Shown piece after piece: positions 12,836-24,805 of a stretch of DNA of 64,000 bases. The DNA is from Adineta ricciae. Its lineage: Eukaryota; Rotifera; Eurotatoria; Adinetida; Adinetidae. Position numbers and translations under genes: made by a program. Under the pieces are notes generated by a model. It was not told where the DNA came from and made no database searches. It worked only from the letters and a program-made list of their open reading frames with translations. Location: assembly GCA_905250025.1 (NCBI GenBank), contig CAJNOJ010000084.1, positions 248,001-312,000 of the forward strand. Reading direction: 5' to 3'. The number at the start of each line of letters is the position of its first letter. Within the stretch, counting starts at the first letter, position 1.

Positions 12836-15800
12836 TTAATCGAATGTTGTTTCTATGTTCTCCGGTGCATTCGTCGCCGTTAGGAATGGTATCTCTTCCG
12901 ATATAGTTGTCGAATTTTCTACTTCATTCGTTGGTGTTTCTTCTTGGACGGTTTCAACGGGTTTGATATCTTCTTTTTTCATAAAGATTGTTTCAACAAG
13001 ATTGACGAACGACATCGAAGAAAGATAAGTCGACTGTGTGGAATCATCCAGTAGTGTTGAACATTCGTCTTTTGTATCATCATTATCAGTTTTAACAGTC
13101 ATTGTCGAATCAGTAGTCGGTGTGTCGGATAAGAGGTTACTAGTTCCATCCAAAATCACATTCGATGGTACGGACGAAGCATCACCAGCCGACAAATCAG
13201 ACGCTGTCGCATTTTCATTCATCGCCTAATAAGCAGATCAATTGAAGATGAAGTTTTCAACGATTCCGTTAGTTCTTACTTCATACTGCACATCTTGAAA
13301 ACAGATTGGATGGTAAGTTTTTCCATCTATTCGCATGGCATCTTTCAAATGCCATTCTTCTCTATTATCATCGAAGAAGTTCTCAAATGGATCGTGACAT
13401 ACAAAGCATCGCTAAATAGAGAATCAAACAACATTTCTAGTACGAATTCATGCTCTTCCACATACATCATCATCACCATCACCATTGCCTGTTGCTGGAC
13501 AGGAGATCACTCCTGATGCCGATACAGTATTTTCTCCTTGTAGAAAAACACTGTTCTCTTTGAGCGGTCGAAATTGTGCTGATATGAGTTTGCCTGTTCG
13601 AACTTGTTCTTCAAGATTTTCTTCGTAGAGTGTCCATTCTTGTACTGATGGATACCAATTTCGACTGCGTCTCGATAAGGCGAGGGCTGATGTTGTCGTA
13701 TTCAAGTCTTTTTCTTGGGCATTCTCCATATAATGCCAATCGAGATGACAATTATAGTAATTCTTTTGTTTGGCAGTAAAACGAAGACCACACGAACGAC
13801 ACTGATATTTGCTAACGTATAGTTGTTGAGCGATACCAACATATTTTCTAAACGAATGATTGGTTTACAAGATCTAGTAGGAAAAGTATTACATTGGTTT
13901 ACTTTTTAAGCATATTTATATTGGCATCGATTAGAACTGGTACTGGTGCAACGTTTTCTTCATCGAAATTACGTGGATGTGCTGCGCGACCCGTGACAGG
14001 ATCATAGCGTGCTCTTTTGTTATCTTCCTCATCGTATGAATTATTACTGTTATTATTATTTTCATCATGCGGTCGTTTCAATGGTGGACTTTGATGCACA
14101 GAAAATAATTGTTGATCCGGCAGAGTTGTCGTTGCTGTTTGTTGAGATTGAAATGCATTTTGTACAAGTGACAATGCGGGTGGACCTGGTGGTAATGGCG
14201 GAAGATAAGGTAGGAAATTATAATTCGATATGAAAGATGAGGGTGCGCCAACAGTTGTTAAGATTTGCATAGCATGACGATAGGCATCGTTACCAAAACC
14301 CGGAAATGGAAATGGTGGAGTCGGAAAAGTTGGAAGTTGAGACGTTACTGCTGTTTGTGGTGCATGTTGTTGAGCGAACTGAAGCAGTTGCTGCTGAAAT
14401 GAATGACTTGGTTGACAATTCGTACCATTTAATAGCGATGTATTCGTACTGCAATAAAAATTCACTATTTTACGGATTGTTTCGATTCGATAGAAACACG
14501 TACGTTTGTTGTTGGACGGTCAGTCGTTGTGCTTCGCTCTGGAGAATGTTTTGAAGAAGTTTCAAAGTTGCCTGATATTCTTCGGATGATAATTCTTTCA
14601 GTTTATACTTTTGTTCAGCGAGTAAAAGACATTTGGAATTGATTTCGAATATACTATCAGCATCGAGATTTCTTGAGTTTGATTCAGTTGTTGTCGTATC
14701 GGAATCTCGATAATCTTTATCACTATTACCAAATAAGATGTTTCTAAACGTATAGTTTTTCATGAAAACTAATCTAAAAGTTGATGCCAGTCACTTACAC
14801 ATCATTTGTACTATCGACATCGCGGGCTGATGGTTTCGTCAAAAGTCCATTATTGATAGCGGCCAAAGATTGTTTGATAATAAACGGCTCATCGTCATCA
14901 TCATCGTCTTCTTCATCATTATTATTCAAATTTTCATTTTCATCTTCGTCGGTATCAATCTCAGATGACGTTTCTTGTTCAGTATTAGCCATTGCTTGTG
15001 ACAAAGCCGTTGCACGTCGTCGTAAGCGGGCTGATGGCCGTCGTTTTTTGCCTCCTTTTTTCTTCTTTCCCGTCGACTTCTTAATTTTTGATTGTTGTTC
15101 TCCATCAACACCGAGATCAAGTACATGTGCTGTCTCGTGTCGAATTTGTTCCATACGTTCGATTGGTATCATATGGTAGGTATCACCACGAGTAGAAAGT
15201 TCCGAAAGTTTTGGTGGTGCTAAAGATATTGGAGGTTGATTAACCGTTCGGGTACGAAACGTTGACGACTCGGGATCATCTTGCTGCAATCGTAAGATCT
15301 GCTGGCGAACTTCGTCACTTAAGGATTGTTGATCGGTCGGCATAGTAGATATTGCATCCTACAGAGAAAATGTGAAAAAACATGTTCTAGTCTTTCAATT
15401 GACGTTCTTTACTCGTTGAAGAAAATTTGGATTTAAATGAATGTTTTGCGACACAGACGACGGATCGGGTACTTTTGCAGTTATTGGCCATGCTGGATCG
15501 ATGTCATATGTTCGCGTATCAAGATTATACAATGCGAGATTGGTGAAAAAAGGCGGCCAGGTTTGACGAAGCTTAAACATCGATGATCGTGTGCGTTCAT
15601 CAACCTAATGAAGTCAAAAAATTCTTTCGTACTAATTCTAAGCAAGATCGAGCAACTTACTTTATTGAATGCATTGGCAAATAGTACGGGCAAACGTGCT
15701 TCGAATAATTGAACGTAAACCGATGAACGTAGATTTTTTACTATAGAATCGAGTACATATAGAGCTGGTAAGACATGTTCACCTCTGGCCTGTGAAAATC

Positions 15801-16000
15801 AGTGACATATTGTAAACCGAAATTAGGTTACACCTTCTGCTTACCTCTGCTATACGTTCTTCAATAGCTCGAACGATTTGTGGTGCATTTTGTATTTTTT
15901 CTTCCGCTAAGATTGTCAAAAAGTTAATCAATGGTTTGCTATTCAGTTTTAAATCATTCAGAGCATTCTTAAAATCGAGATAATCATCTCTTGTAGCCAT
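12836..16000 (-). CDS. PCF11: PCF11, pre-mRNA cleavage complex II subunit
   Basis: PCF11 bridges the RNA polymerase II C-terminal domain and the cleavage/polyadenylation machinery and helps terminate transcription. Seen: an N-terminal CTD-interacting domain, starting MATRDDYLDFKNALNDLKLN with PLINFLTILAEEKIQNA, YVLDSIVKN, FKLRQTWPPFF and DPAWPI. Then come a Lys/Arg-rich block (KKKKGGKKRR), acidic and poly-Ser/Asp linkers, and a Pro-rich segment. The paired C-terminal Cys/His motifs typical of the family follow: CRSCGLRFTAKQKN ... CHLDWHY, and CFVCHDPFENFFDDNREEW ... HPICF. The protein is clearly shorter than vertebrate PCF11, and I saw no FEG-type repeats between domains. The Met at 15998-16000 is the start because the CID begins at it. 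It ends TAA at 12836-12838 after a Thr/Glu-rich tail. Confidence 0.93.
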
Positions 16001-17317
16001 AATAGTGTTGCAGACGACTAAAACAAAATTGAAAATCGTCTGAGAATACAAAAGGCAAATATGAAAGTGAGTGGCACATACCTTGACAGAAGAAAAGTCG
16101 AACAAGGCAATTACGCTACTAAACAACTATGATTCCTTTGAAAGACAATACAAAACAAGAGAGAAAATTGCGTTTCTTTTCAATCTAAAAATGTTTTCAG
16201 GTTTCTAAATATAATCAAGTAAATAATAACGGCGAAAATGAAAAACAGACTCTTCGACACGAGCTTTTATTTTGTTCATCAGTCGGTGTGGAAAAATACA
16301 AAAGTAGAGCGACAGTTGTTCGTGTGGGAGAAAACACCACTGTTAGCTTAATCAGCGCTTGTCACCTCTGAAAACTAATACATAACAATCAAAATCAAAT
16401 CCCAACACCTTTATTTTCAGTGATAAACTAATGAATATGAAATCATCGGGATTTGGATATCTCTCTCAAAACCTGCACGAATGATTAGTGGTTTAACATG
16501 GCTAGGTTATCTTTTGCCTGAGCGCAATCTCAGAAACCATAGAGACAACCAAGTTAGTCTAAAATGGCACTTAGCGAGTAACAAAATTCGCTTGAGCAGC
16601 AGTGTCATATGTGATGCTCAACGATTCTGCTCGTCGCTCTTTCACACGCGACAGATACTTACATCGACGAAGATAGAACTAGAAATGATATTGTCACAAA
16701 TAGGAGAAATCAAAAGATGAAAGAAGGAAACAAAATTGGCTTGTAGTTCTTTTAGTCTTATTTCTTTTTTCATTGTACAAAAATAAACTAGATCAACAAA
16801 ATAAGTTCATAGATAATTGATGGACAGGCGTATGGAGATCATGAACAGACTTCAAACCGTTTGTTGACAAGAACTGAAAAAGAAAACACATTCATGTTCA
16901 GATTGATTGTTCTTCATTTACAGGATATTAACGAAAATGATTTACCTTTGGGTGCCCGTTAAACCGACGATCAGATTACGATCCATAGATGTTTGCTCAT
17001 CATTGAATATTTCGGCTGAATATCATGTCGTGTCACCTAAAAGACAGTCACCGGTAAGAACTTTTCTCTCTAAGTATCAGAACGCAGCTGAACTCACCAA
17101 CTGTTAATGGTATCATTGTTAATTGATTCATCATTTATCTATCATGTTGGAAAAGGCAAGCCAAAGTAGACGATGTTTAGAAGAGGAAAAAAGGAAAACA
17201 ACAGTCGATTTATTTGCAAACGAATCATTGGATTTATTTCAATGCGCTGTAGATGGCGCACTTTTTCAATCGAAATGCTTATAAAAACTAAAGTACGCAT
17301 TTGTAATTATAAAAGTA
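16001..17317. other. Intergenic; a few splice-like fragments, no gene called
   Basis: About 1.3 kb with no recognisable protein. On the minus strand at about 16790-17110 there are sequences resembling short exons flanked by GT and AG. One ends FLSTNGLKSVHDLHTPVHQL before a stop at about 16794, but I could not chain them in a consistent frame and they match no family I know. They could be an unrecognised small gene or the 3' region of something degraded. Confidence 0.4.
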
Positions 17318-19304
17318 TTATTTCGTCGATTCGACTACAGGGATATGCTGAATGCCGCCTGCTTGTTTTTCCAGAGTGCTCATCACCTAAAGAAATACCG
17401 AATAAACAAATGTGTACGGAGCATAAAAGATGTACCTTTTCATTTGAACCTTCGGAGAGATTCACTACTCCAAGTGGCTTTTTTGATGATATCGGTGCGC
17501 AGTTACATTTGAGACGTAGTTCGAGCGCTTCTGGAAGTAATCCTTTCAGAATTTCAGCTCGTTTATCATCAGCTGGGTGAGTGGAGATGAATTCAGGAAG
17601 TTTGCTTTCAACATCTACTTTGGCAACAGCATTCCAGAAATTCACGGATTCGCGCACATCAAAACAAGCCTGAAAGAAAACAGGTCATATCATATAGAAT
17701 CTTCTAGACATTCTCCGCTTACTTTTGCAGCTAACGTTATACCAACTCGATCAGCTTCTTCTTCCAAATATCGTGAATATGGCAATCGAGAAGTAAGTGT
17801 AACGTAACGCTCGTAAATAAAATTCACCCAAAACCTTGACAGATTTCACCGAGGTACAATTCAGAACAATCGAATTCTCATTCAACTTACGAAATCCAAT
17901 CAGTTGGAAATATCGCCCAAATCAAAAATGCTCCGAAGATCGCTACAAGTCGATAGAAGTATCAAGTATATTTTTCAATATCTTAGCGAAGATCGCCTCC
18001 CTAGATATGTTGCGATATAATCAAGACTAACTGAACTGTTCCATACATCGACTGTCAATCCTTCTGCTGCTGTATCTACTTTTTTAGAAATGATCATGTA
18101 ACACATGGATATACTTTGAGGACATTTAACACAAATGAAATTCTGTCTTATCCATACCTAACAAATCAACTGCTTGCGTATACGAGAGCTTTTCTCCCTA
18201 GAAAAGGCCACATATCAGAAAACTGATGAAAGTTTCGTTCAAATCAACGTACTGTATGGCCTAGAATCGCATGTGCTAGTTCATGAGCAAGCACGACAGC
18301 TAGTTGATCTTCATTAGTCCTATAATAATACAAATAGTCAGAGAAAAACCGAAATCAAATTCTACACGCACATTATTTGCAGTAAACCACGAGTTACGTA
18401 TACATCACCGGACTATAAACAATCTAGATTACATTATCCATCGAGCGTTTTCTTCACATCACATACCGGCAAAACAAAAGCTGTAAGAAAAAAACAAACT
18501 TTTCCCATATCTTCTCATTACAGAAACAAACAACTCACCGTTTTTCGTGTCATCATCCTCGATAAAGAATATTAAGAAAAAAATGAAATATCTGACTGAG
18601 GATTAATAGAACAATCAAAGACTTACTATGACACGAACAGTCCATTTGATTTTCGTCAATTCAGGTATATCCATATTAGCAGAGAGTAGTCGTTTGACCA
18701 CTCTGACAACAAGTTGAGTTGGTTTGCTGTTAGCTTCATACATTTGATTGGAAAACGTTTGAGCCATCTATATTTATCCAAAGCATGAACAAGGAAGGGT
18801 ACTCGAACAAAACTCAACCTTTTCTGTTTCCAAAATAGATAACATCTTCAACTGTTCTATATCCATTAGCATATAACGTCTGCGTCCCGTAATTGGTGCT
18901 TCTTGAAGATGAGTGTAGTAGTGTACCTATACAGGCACATACGTATGTTTATTTATAAAATGAAGAGAAAAACCGCGAATCATACAGCAAATGCAGTTCC
19001 GATTGTCCCAAATACGCCTAGATACACGTATTTCCGTCGCTCAAGATGTTGAAACAGGATATTCTGCTTGTCTGTTGGCAGATTTCGATACCATTTTCTA
19101 GTTGATCTTTACAGAAATAAAGGTTTTCATTTGATGCAAATGAAAAATGCATTAGATGTGTATGTACCACCTTCCAGTTATCCAGGCAACACCTTTGAGC
19201 ACTGGTTTCAGAAAAACCCATATGAGCGGATTCACATGTCGTGGTGAACTCGTATGAAATTGACGATAGACAAGCTTATTCTGGTTGATCAATCGAAGTA
19301 ACAT
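17318..19304 (-). CDS. OMA1: OMA1-like mitochondrial zinc metalloprotease (M48)
   Basis: OMA1 is an inner-membrane M48 peptidase that cleaves OPA1 and DELE1 under mitochondrial stress. Seen: a mitochondrial-type N-terminus, MLLRLINQNKLVYRQFHTSS, then a hydrophobic region (HVNPLIWVFLKPVLKG) and an exon at about 18225-18310 encoding DQLAVVLAHELAHAILGH, which carries the HExxH zinc-binding motif as HELAH. Downstream come VRESVNFWNAVAKVD, then STHPADDKRAEILKGLLPEA and ELRLKCNCAP, the conserved STHPS...R...L C-terminal block of the family. The last exon adds LEKQAGGIQHIPVVESTK and TAA at 17318-17320. All catalytic features I can check are present. The gene starts only about 120 bp from the stop of POLDIP2, in the same orientation. 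Confidence 0.92.
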
Positions 19305-19422
19305 CAAATCTGAAAGAATAGCACTGACTTCTATACAGAAAATGAAAGCGATGATTGTGGTTTATTCATATATTTTCCGTGGTAAAACACACAATGGTAT
19401 GAAAAAAGAAAACAAGAAGATA

Positions 19423-22400
19423 TTAGATTGAGGATTTGCTTGTATCAGTCGGATCAGATTTACATTCAAGATTGAAGGGTGGTATTCGAACTTCAATGAA
19501 CGTTCCATCGTCTTTTTCCATTTTAAATGTTCTAGAACGAAATAATTGAATATCTGTCTGATTTACTGAAAATATTCTTACCCCCACATATGACCACTCG
19601 GTGCTGATAGCGAGATATGAGACGAATACTGAAATGCTGGATATTCTTTCGATAATCGTGGTTCATGTCCAACAACACCTTTTCCTCGAACAGTTTCCAG
19701 TGTACCCGATAGACTAAATATGCGCCAATGACGTTCACGTAACGTGACTGGTTCTTCAGGATTCAAATTTTCAATCCGAATAGAATAACGCCACCAATGA
19801 ATCGTAACACCTTGCGATGAACGGGATCCCCTTAAATATTCAAATCGAAGTGATCACTCTCTCAATCAATGGGCACCTATTCGTTTACATATAAAATGGA
19901 ATAACTGTAACTCGAATTTGATGAGTAACATCCTTCGACACATCGGACAGTTCAAGCCAAAGATGATGCCGATCTTGCCAGGATTTCAAATATTCACGCG
20001 GGACAAAAGTCGGATCTAGCAAAGCGACAAATTTTGTCTTCGGAATGCAATATTCGTCAAGTACATACTCGATTCGGAATCATGTATTAGAAATTTATCA
20101 AATAATTCATGTTCAATGGGCGTTCGTTCCGTACTCTAAAATAGATTCAATTCATTGAATTACGAGAGAAAATATATTCTAATTAGATCATTCAGTCACA
20201 CGAACATCCGGTAATATGTTTATTATATACAATCACCGGTAACTTTTTGATAAGTCTGACAAGAATAAATATACCGTGGAACTTTTCTTGATTAGTTCTG
20301 TTGAAAATATGTGACAATTTTTAAGAATTCATTTATTTCTCACCCGCCCTCTCTAACAAATGTCTATAAATCATGTTAAATAACTCTGAAAATGTTTTCA
20401 CTTTTCTCTTTCATTGACCCATGAACGAAGTCTTCTGAACTTTTAATTAGTCTTGCTTCTTCTTACAACAACTCACCGTATATGGGATGACATCTTCATG
20501 TGCAACATAATCCAGACCTGGAATCGCATACAAATTACGATCACGTTCTTGGTTACCTAAAAAAGTGACTGCCTCTAAATATAGAATGTCGGCCTTGTTT
20601 GAAACGTTCATTTCAACTGAACTTTGTAACCTGTTTGAGCTCGAATGTGTGGTATATCTCGAGTATCAATTAAGACTTGGTAATACGTAACTGATCTGGC
20701 TCGAATTTCATGAATATTTGATTGAGATGACTTGCTTGTTTTCGGCAACGGTGGCAGGCTGTTGGACCGGCCATCGTACCGATCGAAAACTCTTGCCAGC
20801 CATGGAAATAGAATAACACCGCGATAGCCGAAAACTCGATGAAGAAATAACTAAATTAGAAGAAATAATACGCACGAATTCGTCTCTTATTCTCTAATTA
20901 GATTATATGCATCGTTCAACATTAGGAAATCTTTTTTTTATTCATCGTTAATATTATCAGTATATTACAACATACATGCCTCGCAATGAAAAAGGAGAAA
21001 AATCGAGTTTTCTCCTTCTATACTAGTTGTGAAAATAGAAAAGTTTTTTCACTATTAGTTTTCCTTTTTCTTCTGGCAGACGAGTTGATCGTGTAACAGA
21101 TCCTGATCAACCATTTGAGAGCAAAAAATCGCCGTGTAATCGGTTAAAAACTGAAACTAGCATTTGTTTCAGCTGTCGGTCGATTTCGTTAATTATGCTT
21201 CTGAGGTTGGTCTGGATATGTTTGTCAAGCTTGTTAGCAAAGACAAAACAAGATACAGAGAGAGAGAGAGACATTCGATTTGTCAGAACGCATTTGCTAG
21301 CACAGAGCAGAAATGGTTGTAGTAACGGTAGTCGGAAAGAGAAAGAAAACACTATCAGTACAGCTTGCCGACAGGAAGTTTCCGTTTTTTTTTCATATTT
21401 CTCATCCCTCTTGTTATTTCTATATGCGCTCTTGATTCTCATTTGATACGACACTGATTCTTATTTCTCTCCAATATGTTATTCATCTGCTCAACATTTC
21501 AATACAACATGCCATTCTTGTCTTTGATCGGATGAATTTCAATCATTGATTTGCGTATCGACGACAAGGACATGCGAACAAAGACAATTTTTCGATATTG
21601 TTTCGCATCGGCTCGAACATCATCAGTATGATTATTTAACATGAATTGAAATTAATAGTTAGTTGAGTGCTAATAGACAAGATAAAGAAAAGAAGTTATT
21701 ACACATCTCCGAGTAGAAAATCTGAGAAAACGATTATTTTCTCTTTTCTTTCCTTCGATTCTGTTATTTCTCCGTACATCTTTTTCTTCTTCTTTTCTAC
21801 TTCTTTGCGTAGATATTGTTTTTACGCTTCATCTGGTGTTATTCGTTTGCCAACCCGTTTCTCGTCGTTTTGCTCATCGGAGCACGTTTAGATAGGAAAA
21901 GGAGAAAAAGTGAAGTAACTTCGGAAGTTTTTCCTTTACTCATCTTCAAATGCGTACATGTGTATAGCTAGAAAACAAACGTAACTATCAAAGAACAAGA
22001 AGAATCACGCAATAGAATAAGAAGACGACGAGAGATGGAGAAAAAAACCAAAAGGAAAGATCTGTCGCGCGATTTGTCATTTCCTAATCAAATGTGAATC
22101 TAGCTCATTGACATTGTTATCGCTTTTCTTCTTCTCTACTATTTCTTGTGTATGGGAGAAAGAGAGAGAGAGAGAGATAGGAGTAATAATACGACATTTG
22201 CTGCCAGAAAAGTAATACTTTCACTGCCTGTTGCTTGTACGCATCTATCAGGGTCTGAAATGTATATATGCAGTTGCCATCGTCACGTCAGGTAAATAGT
22301 GCGAAGAACAGCATAGAAAAAGTTGTCAAGAAAAGAACTCTACTTTTGCCATGTTACGTGAGAATCCAATCATGTATCACTATTTTTAGTTGATGTCATA

Positions 22401-24066
22401 CCAACTAATCCGATGAGTGCTCTTATCAGAGGTGAATTTATTAAATTCTAGATTTATAAAAAGAACAAACTGCAAAACCTTGATATGAGCCGTCCACTTC
22501 CAACAACGAATAACAACCATGACCATACGCAACACAGCAGTACGTTTAAGGTGAGTGTGAAAGCTCTACTAGCGAACGCTCATGATTATTCATGTAGGTG
22601 ATGTTACTTGGGGATAGTGGTGTGGGTAAAACATGTTTATTGGTACGCTTTAAAGATGACACGTTTCTGTCTGGAAGTTTTATTGCAACAGTTGGCATTG
22701 ATTTCCGTAACAAAACAATGGTGATTAATGATAAACAAGTCAAATTGCAGATTTATGACACAGTATGTCGAGAAAAACAAAACCTTGAGTATTTTAATCA
22801 GCGTGAGCGACTAGAGAGCAATGAGGGAATTTCAATGGTATATTTATTTTTCATTTTGCTGAGGAGTCCTCGTTGACCGTGAGAAAATCTCCAATGACGT
22901 AGTCTCGGAAAAGGTTTCAGAATAAACAGAATCAATAAATATTTATCATTCTGATAATTGACGTTGTCAAAACAGGTACACGCACAGAAGGCATATATTA
23001 AAGTCTTCATTCGTTAGCAAGTAAACAAGAGTGTTCCAGCAATTTGCAAGATCTATTTTCTTGTGCGACCGAACAAAGTCTAGGGAAACGAAATGAATGA
23101 TTGTATTCTATAGAAATACAAAAGATTTATCGAACAAAAAAGATAAATAGGGCGTTTTTCTTGTCGAAGAGCAGAACAAAGTGTTTTTTCTTGTCGATAA
23201 TTACAGTTCAAACATTCTCTAGAACATCAGTTCAGCTTATTTTTCTTTCCCTCGAGGTGAATTCTTCGAATATTTGATCATTTACTCAGTTTGCTTTACT
23301 TTCAGGCCGGTCAAGAACGTTTTCGTTCTGTAACTCATTCTTATTATCGTGATGCCAATGCGCTACTCTTACTCTATGATGTCACATCTATAACCAGTTT
23401 TAATAACGTTCGTGCTTGGTTAAGTGACATTCATGAATACGCTCATTCCGGTGTGATTGTTATGTTAATAGCTAATAAAGTTGATCGAGCAGCGGAACGT
23501 GTGGTAACACGTGAAATGGGTGAAAAGTTAGCGGGTGAATATGACGTGACATATTTGGAAACATCTGCGAAAACTGGTTTGAATGTTGAAGTTTGTTTTA
23601 AAGCTATTGGTCAAGCACTTCTTCAACAACTAGACTCATCTATTGCCAACGGTGAAAGTCCTTCTCAAACATTAACAAATCTCGTACAATTGAATGATCA
23701 ATCGCAAAGACAACCTCTATGTTGTTCATATTCTTAGTATAATTCGTTTCATGAGTTTGAATTTTTGTTATTTTCATTTTGTAGTGTAGAACTCTGTGAT
23801 ATCCGACAGAGAAGAAAACACAACTCTAACATTGTTTTCTTTGATTTTCTTTTGTTTCTATTGTACACATCGAAACATTGTTGTATTATTTGTTGTACAG
23901 AAAGACTCGTAACTTATGACAAGTGTCCTCTAATATATACTCCGAGACATGTTCTAATGGATGCTTGACATCTCTTCATCCATCATCGCTAACTATGTGA
24001 CATACCTGACCTGTTTGATAATTGCCTTCTTGTTTAATAGATGTAAATAGGCCAACTTCATGAAGT
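19423..24066 (-). CDS. POLDIP2: POLDIP2 (PDIP38), YccV/ApaG-domain mitochondrial protein, first exon not found
   Basis: POLDIP2 is a mainly mitochondrial protein that interacts with DNA polymerase delta/PrimPol and the ClpXP adaptor system. Seen: the YccV-like half ([47 protein letters not shown]) and the ApaG half ([64 protein letters not shown]). A further upstream exon at 24006-24066 encodes [20 protein letters not shown]. Its donor joins in phase 0 to the exon at 20850 ([11 protein letters not shown]), matching the family sequence across the junction. The intron between them, 20851-24005, contains a complete Rab gene on the opposite strand. The exon with the start Met and mitochondrial presequence was not found and should lie in about 24070-24800. 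The stop is TAA at 19423-19425. Confidence 0.88.
21255..21271 (+). repeat. Short GA-rich microsatellite
   Basis: A run of GA dinucleotides inside the long POLDIP2 intron. A second, purer GA tract lies at 22155-22178. Both are simple repeats with no coding role I can see. Confidence 0.7.
22155..22178 (+). repeat. GA microsatellite upstream of the Rab gene
   Basis: An almost pure (GA)n tract about 300 bp upstream of the Rab start codon. Such tracts can be promoter-proximal GAGA-type elements in animals, but here this is only positional inference. Confidence 0.6.
22485..23737 (+). CDS. Rab26/Rab37-type small GTPase, nested in a POLDIP2 intron
   Basis: Rab GTPases direct vesicle traffic; Rab26 and Rab37 act on secretory/synaptic vesicles. 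Three exons: 22485-22550, 22598-22762 and 23306-23737. Seen: P-loop [11 protein letters not shown], effector/switch [12 protein letters not shown], switch [21 protein letters not shown] (completed across the second intron), guanine-specificity motifs NKVD and ETSAKTG, and a C-terminal double Cys (QPLCCSYS) for prenylation. The block [20 protein letters not shown] closely resembles Rab26/37. No GTPase motif is missing. The second intron is long (about 543 bp) compared with the gene's other intron. The gene lies wholly within the 3.2 kb minus-strand POLDIP2 intron. Choosing between Rab26 and Rab37 would need a tree. Confidence 0.9.
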
Positions 24067-24805
24067 CTAAAGGAAAAAAAATGGCGAGAGATGATTATCA
24101 TTTGTTGTTTTTTCGGAGATTAGTTTTCTTTGCGAACATCATGAACCTGTCATTTGATATGCTAGTCTCATCTGTATAGACATATTGAAATGAAAATTAG
24201 TTTGGTCAGAAATGCTTTTCTCCTTCATCTGACAAGTTCTGGCTGAATGGAAGAATTCTATTTCTTCTTACTTGTTATTCGTATTCCATGATGCAAATCG
24301 AATTAATGAATAGTTTGAGTACTTTTTGATAGAAATATTCAAGAGATATAGTGATTTACTTGCGAACATCATTACATCTAGAAGAAAAACCGGATTTTAG
24401 CTTGATGACGTCATATGTGTGCGTAGATATTAATTCATAATTAAATCGACTCATTCAACGGTTCATAATTGACGCTCATTGAATTTTGCAGATTACGGTA
24501 TTTGTACTTTCCAGGGAGAACTAAAGCCCGAGGTTATCTGTGAACTGAGGAAATTTCTAATTGGGAATCAGACACCCTCTTTTAGGAAGTAAAAAAACCT
24601 GCAAAAGAGTTCGAACGTCACGGTGCATTCCATGTACTCTTAAAATAGGCTCCTCATTGACGACCTCTGATGGAAATATGCGCATTCTGAATATGCATTT
24701 GTGCGCAACGAAATGACAGAAGTAACTCGGTAGGATATCTCACTGATAGATAGAGTTCGTGTCTTTTTGTACTTAATAAAAGTATATTCTGACATATTCC
24801 AGACG

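Noticed and set aside
14781-15179. Poly-Ser open frame on the + strand
   Set aside because: It is the antisense of the acidic/Lys-rich coding region of PCF11.
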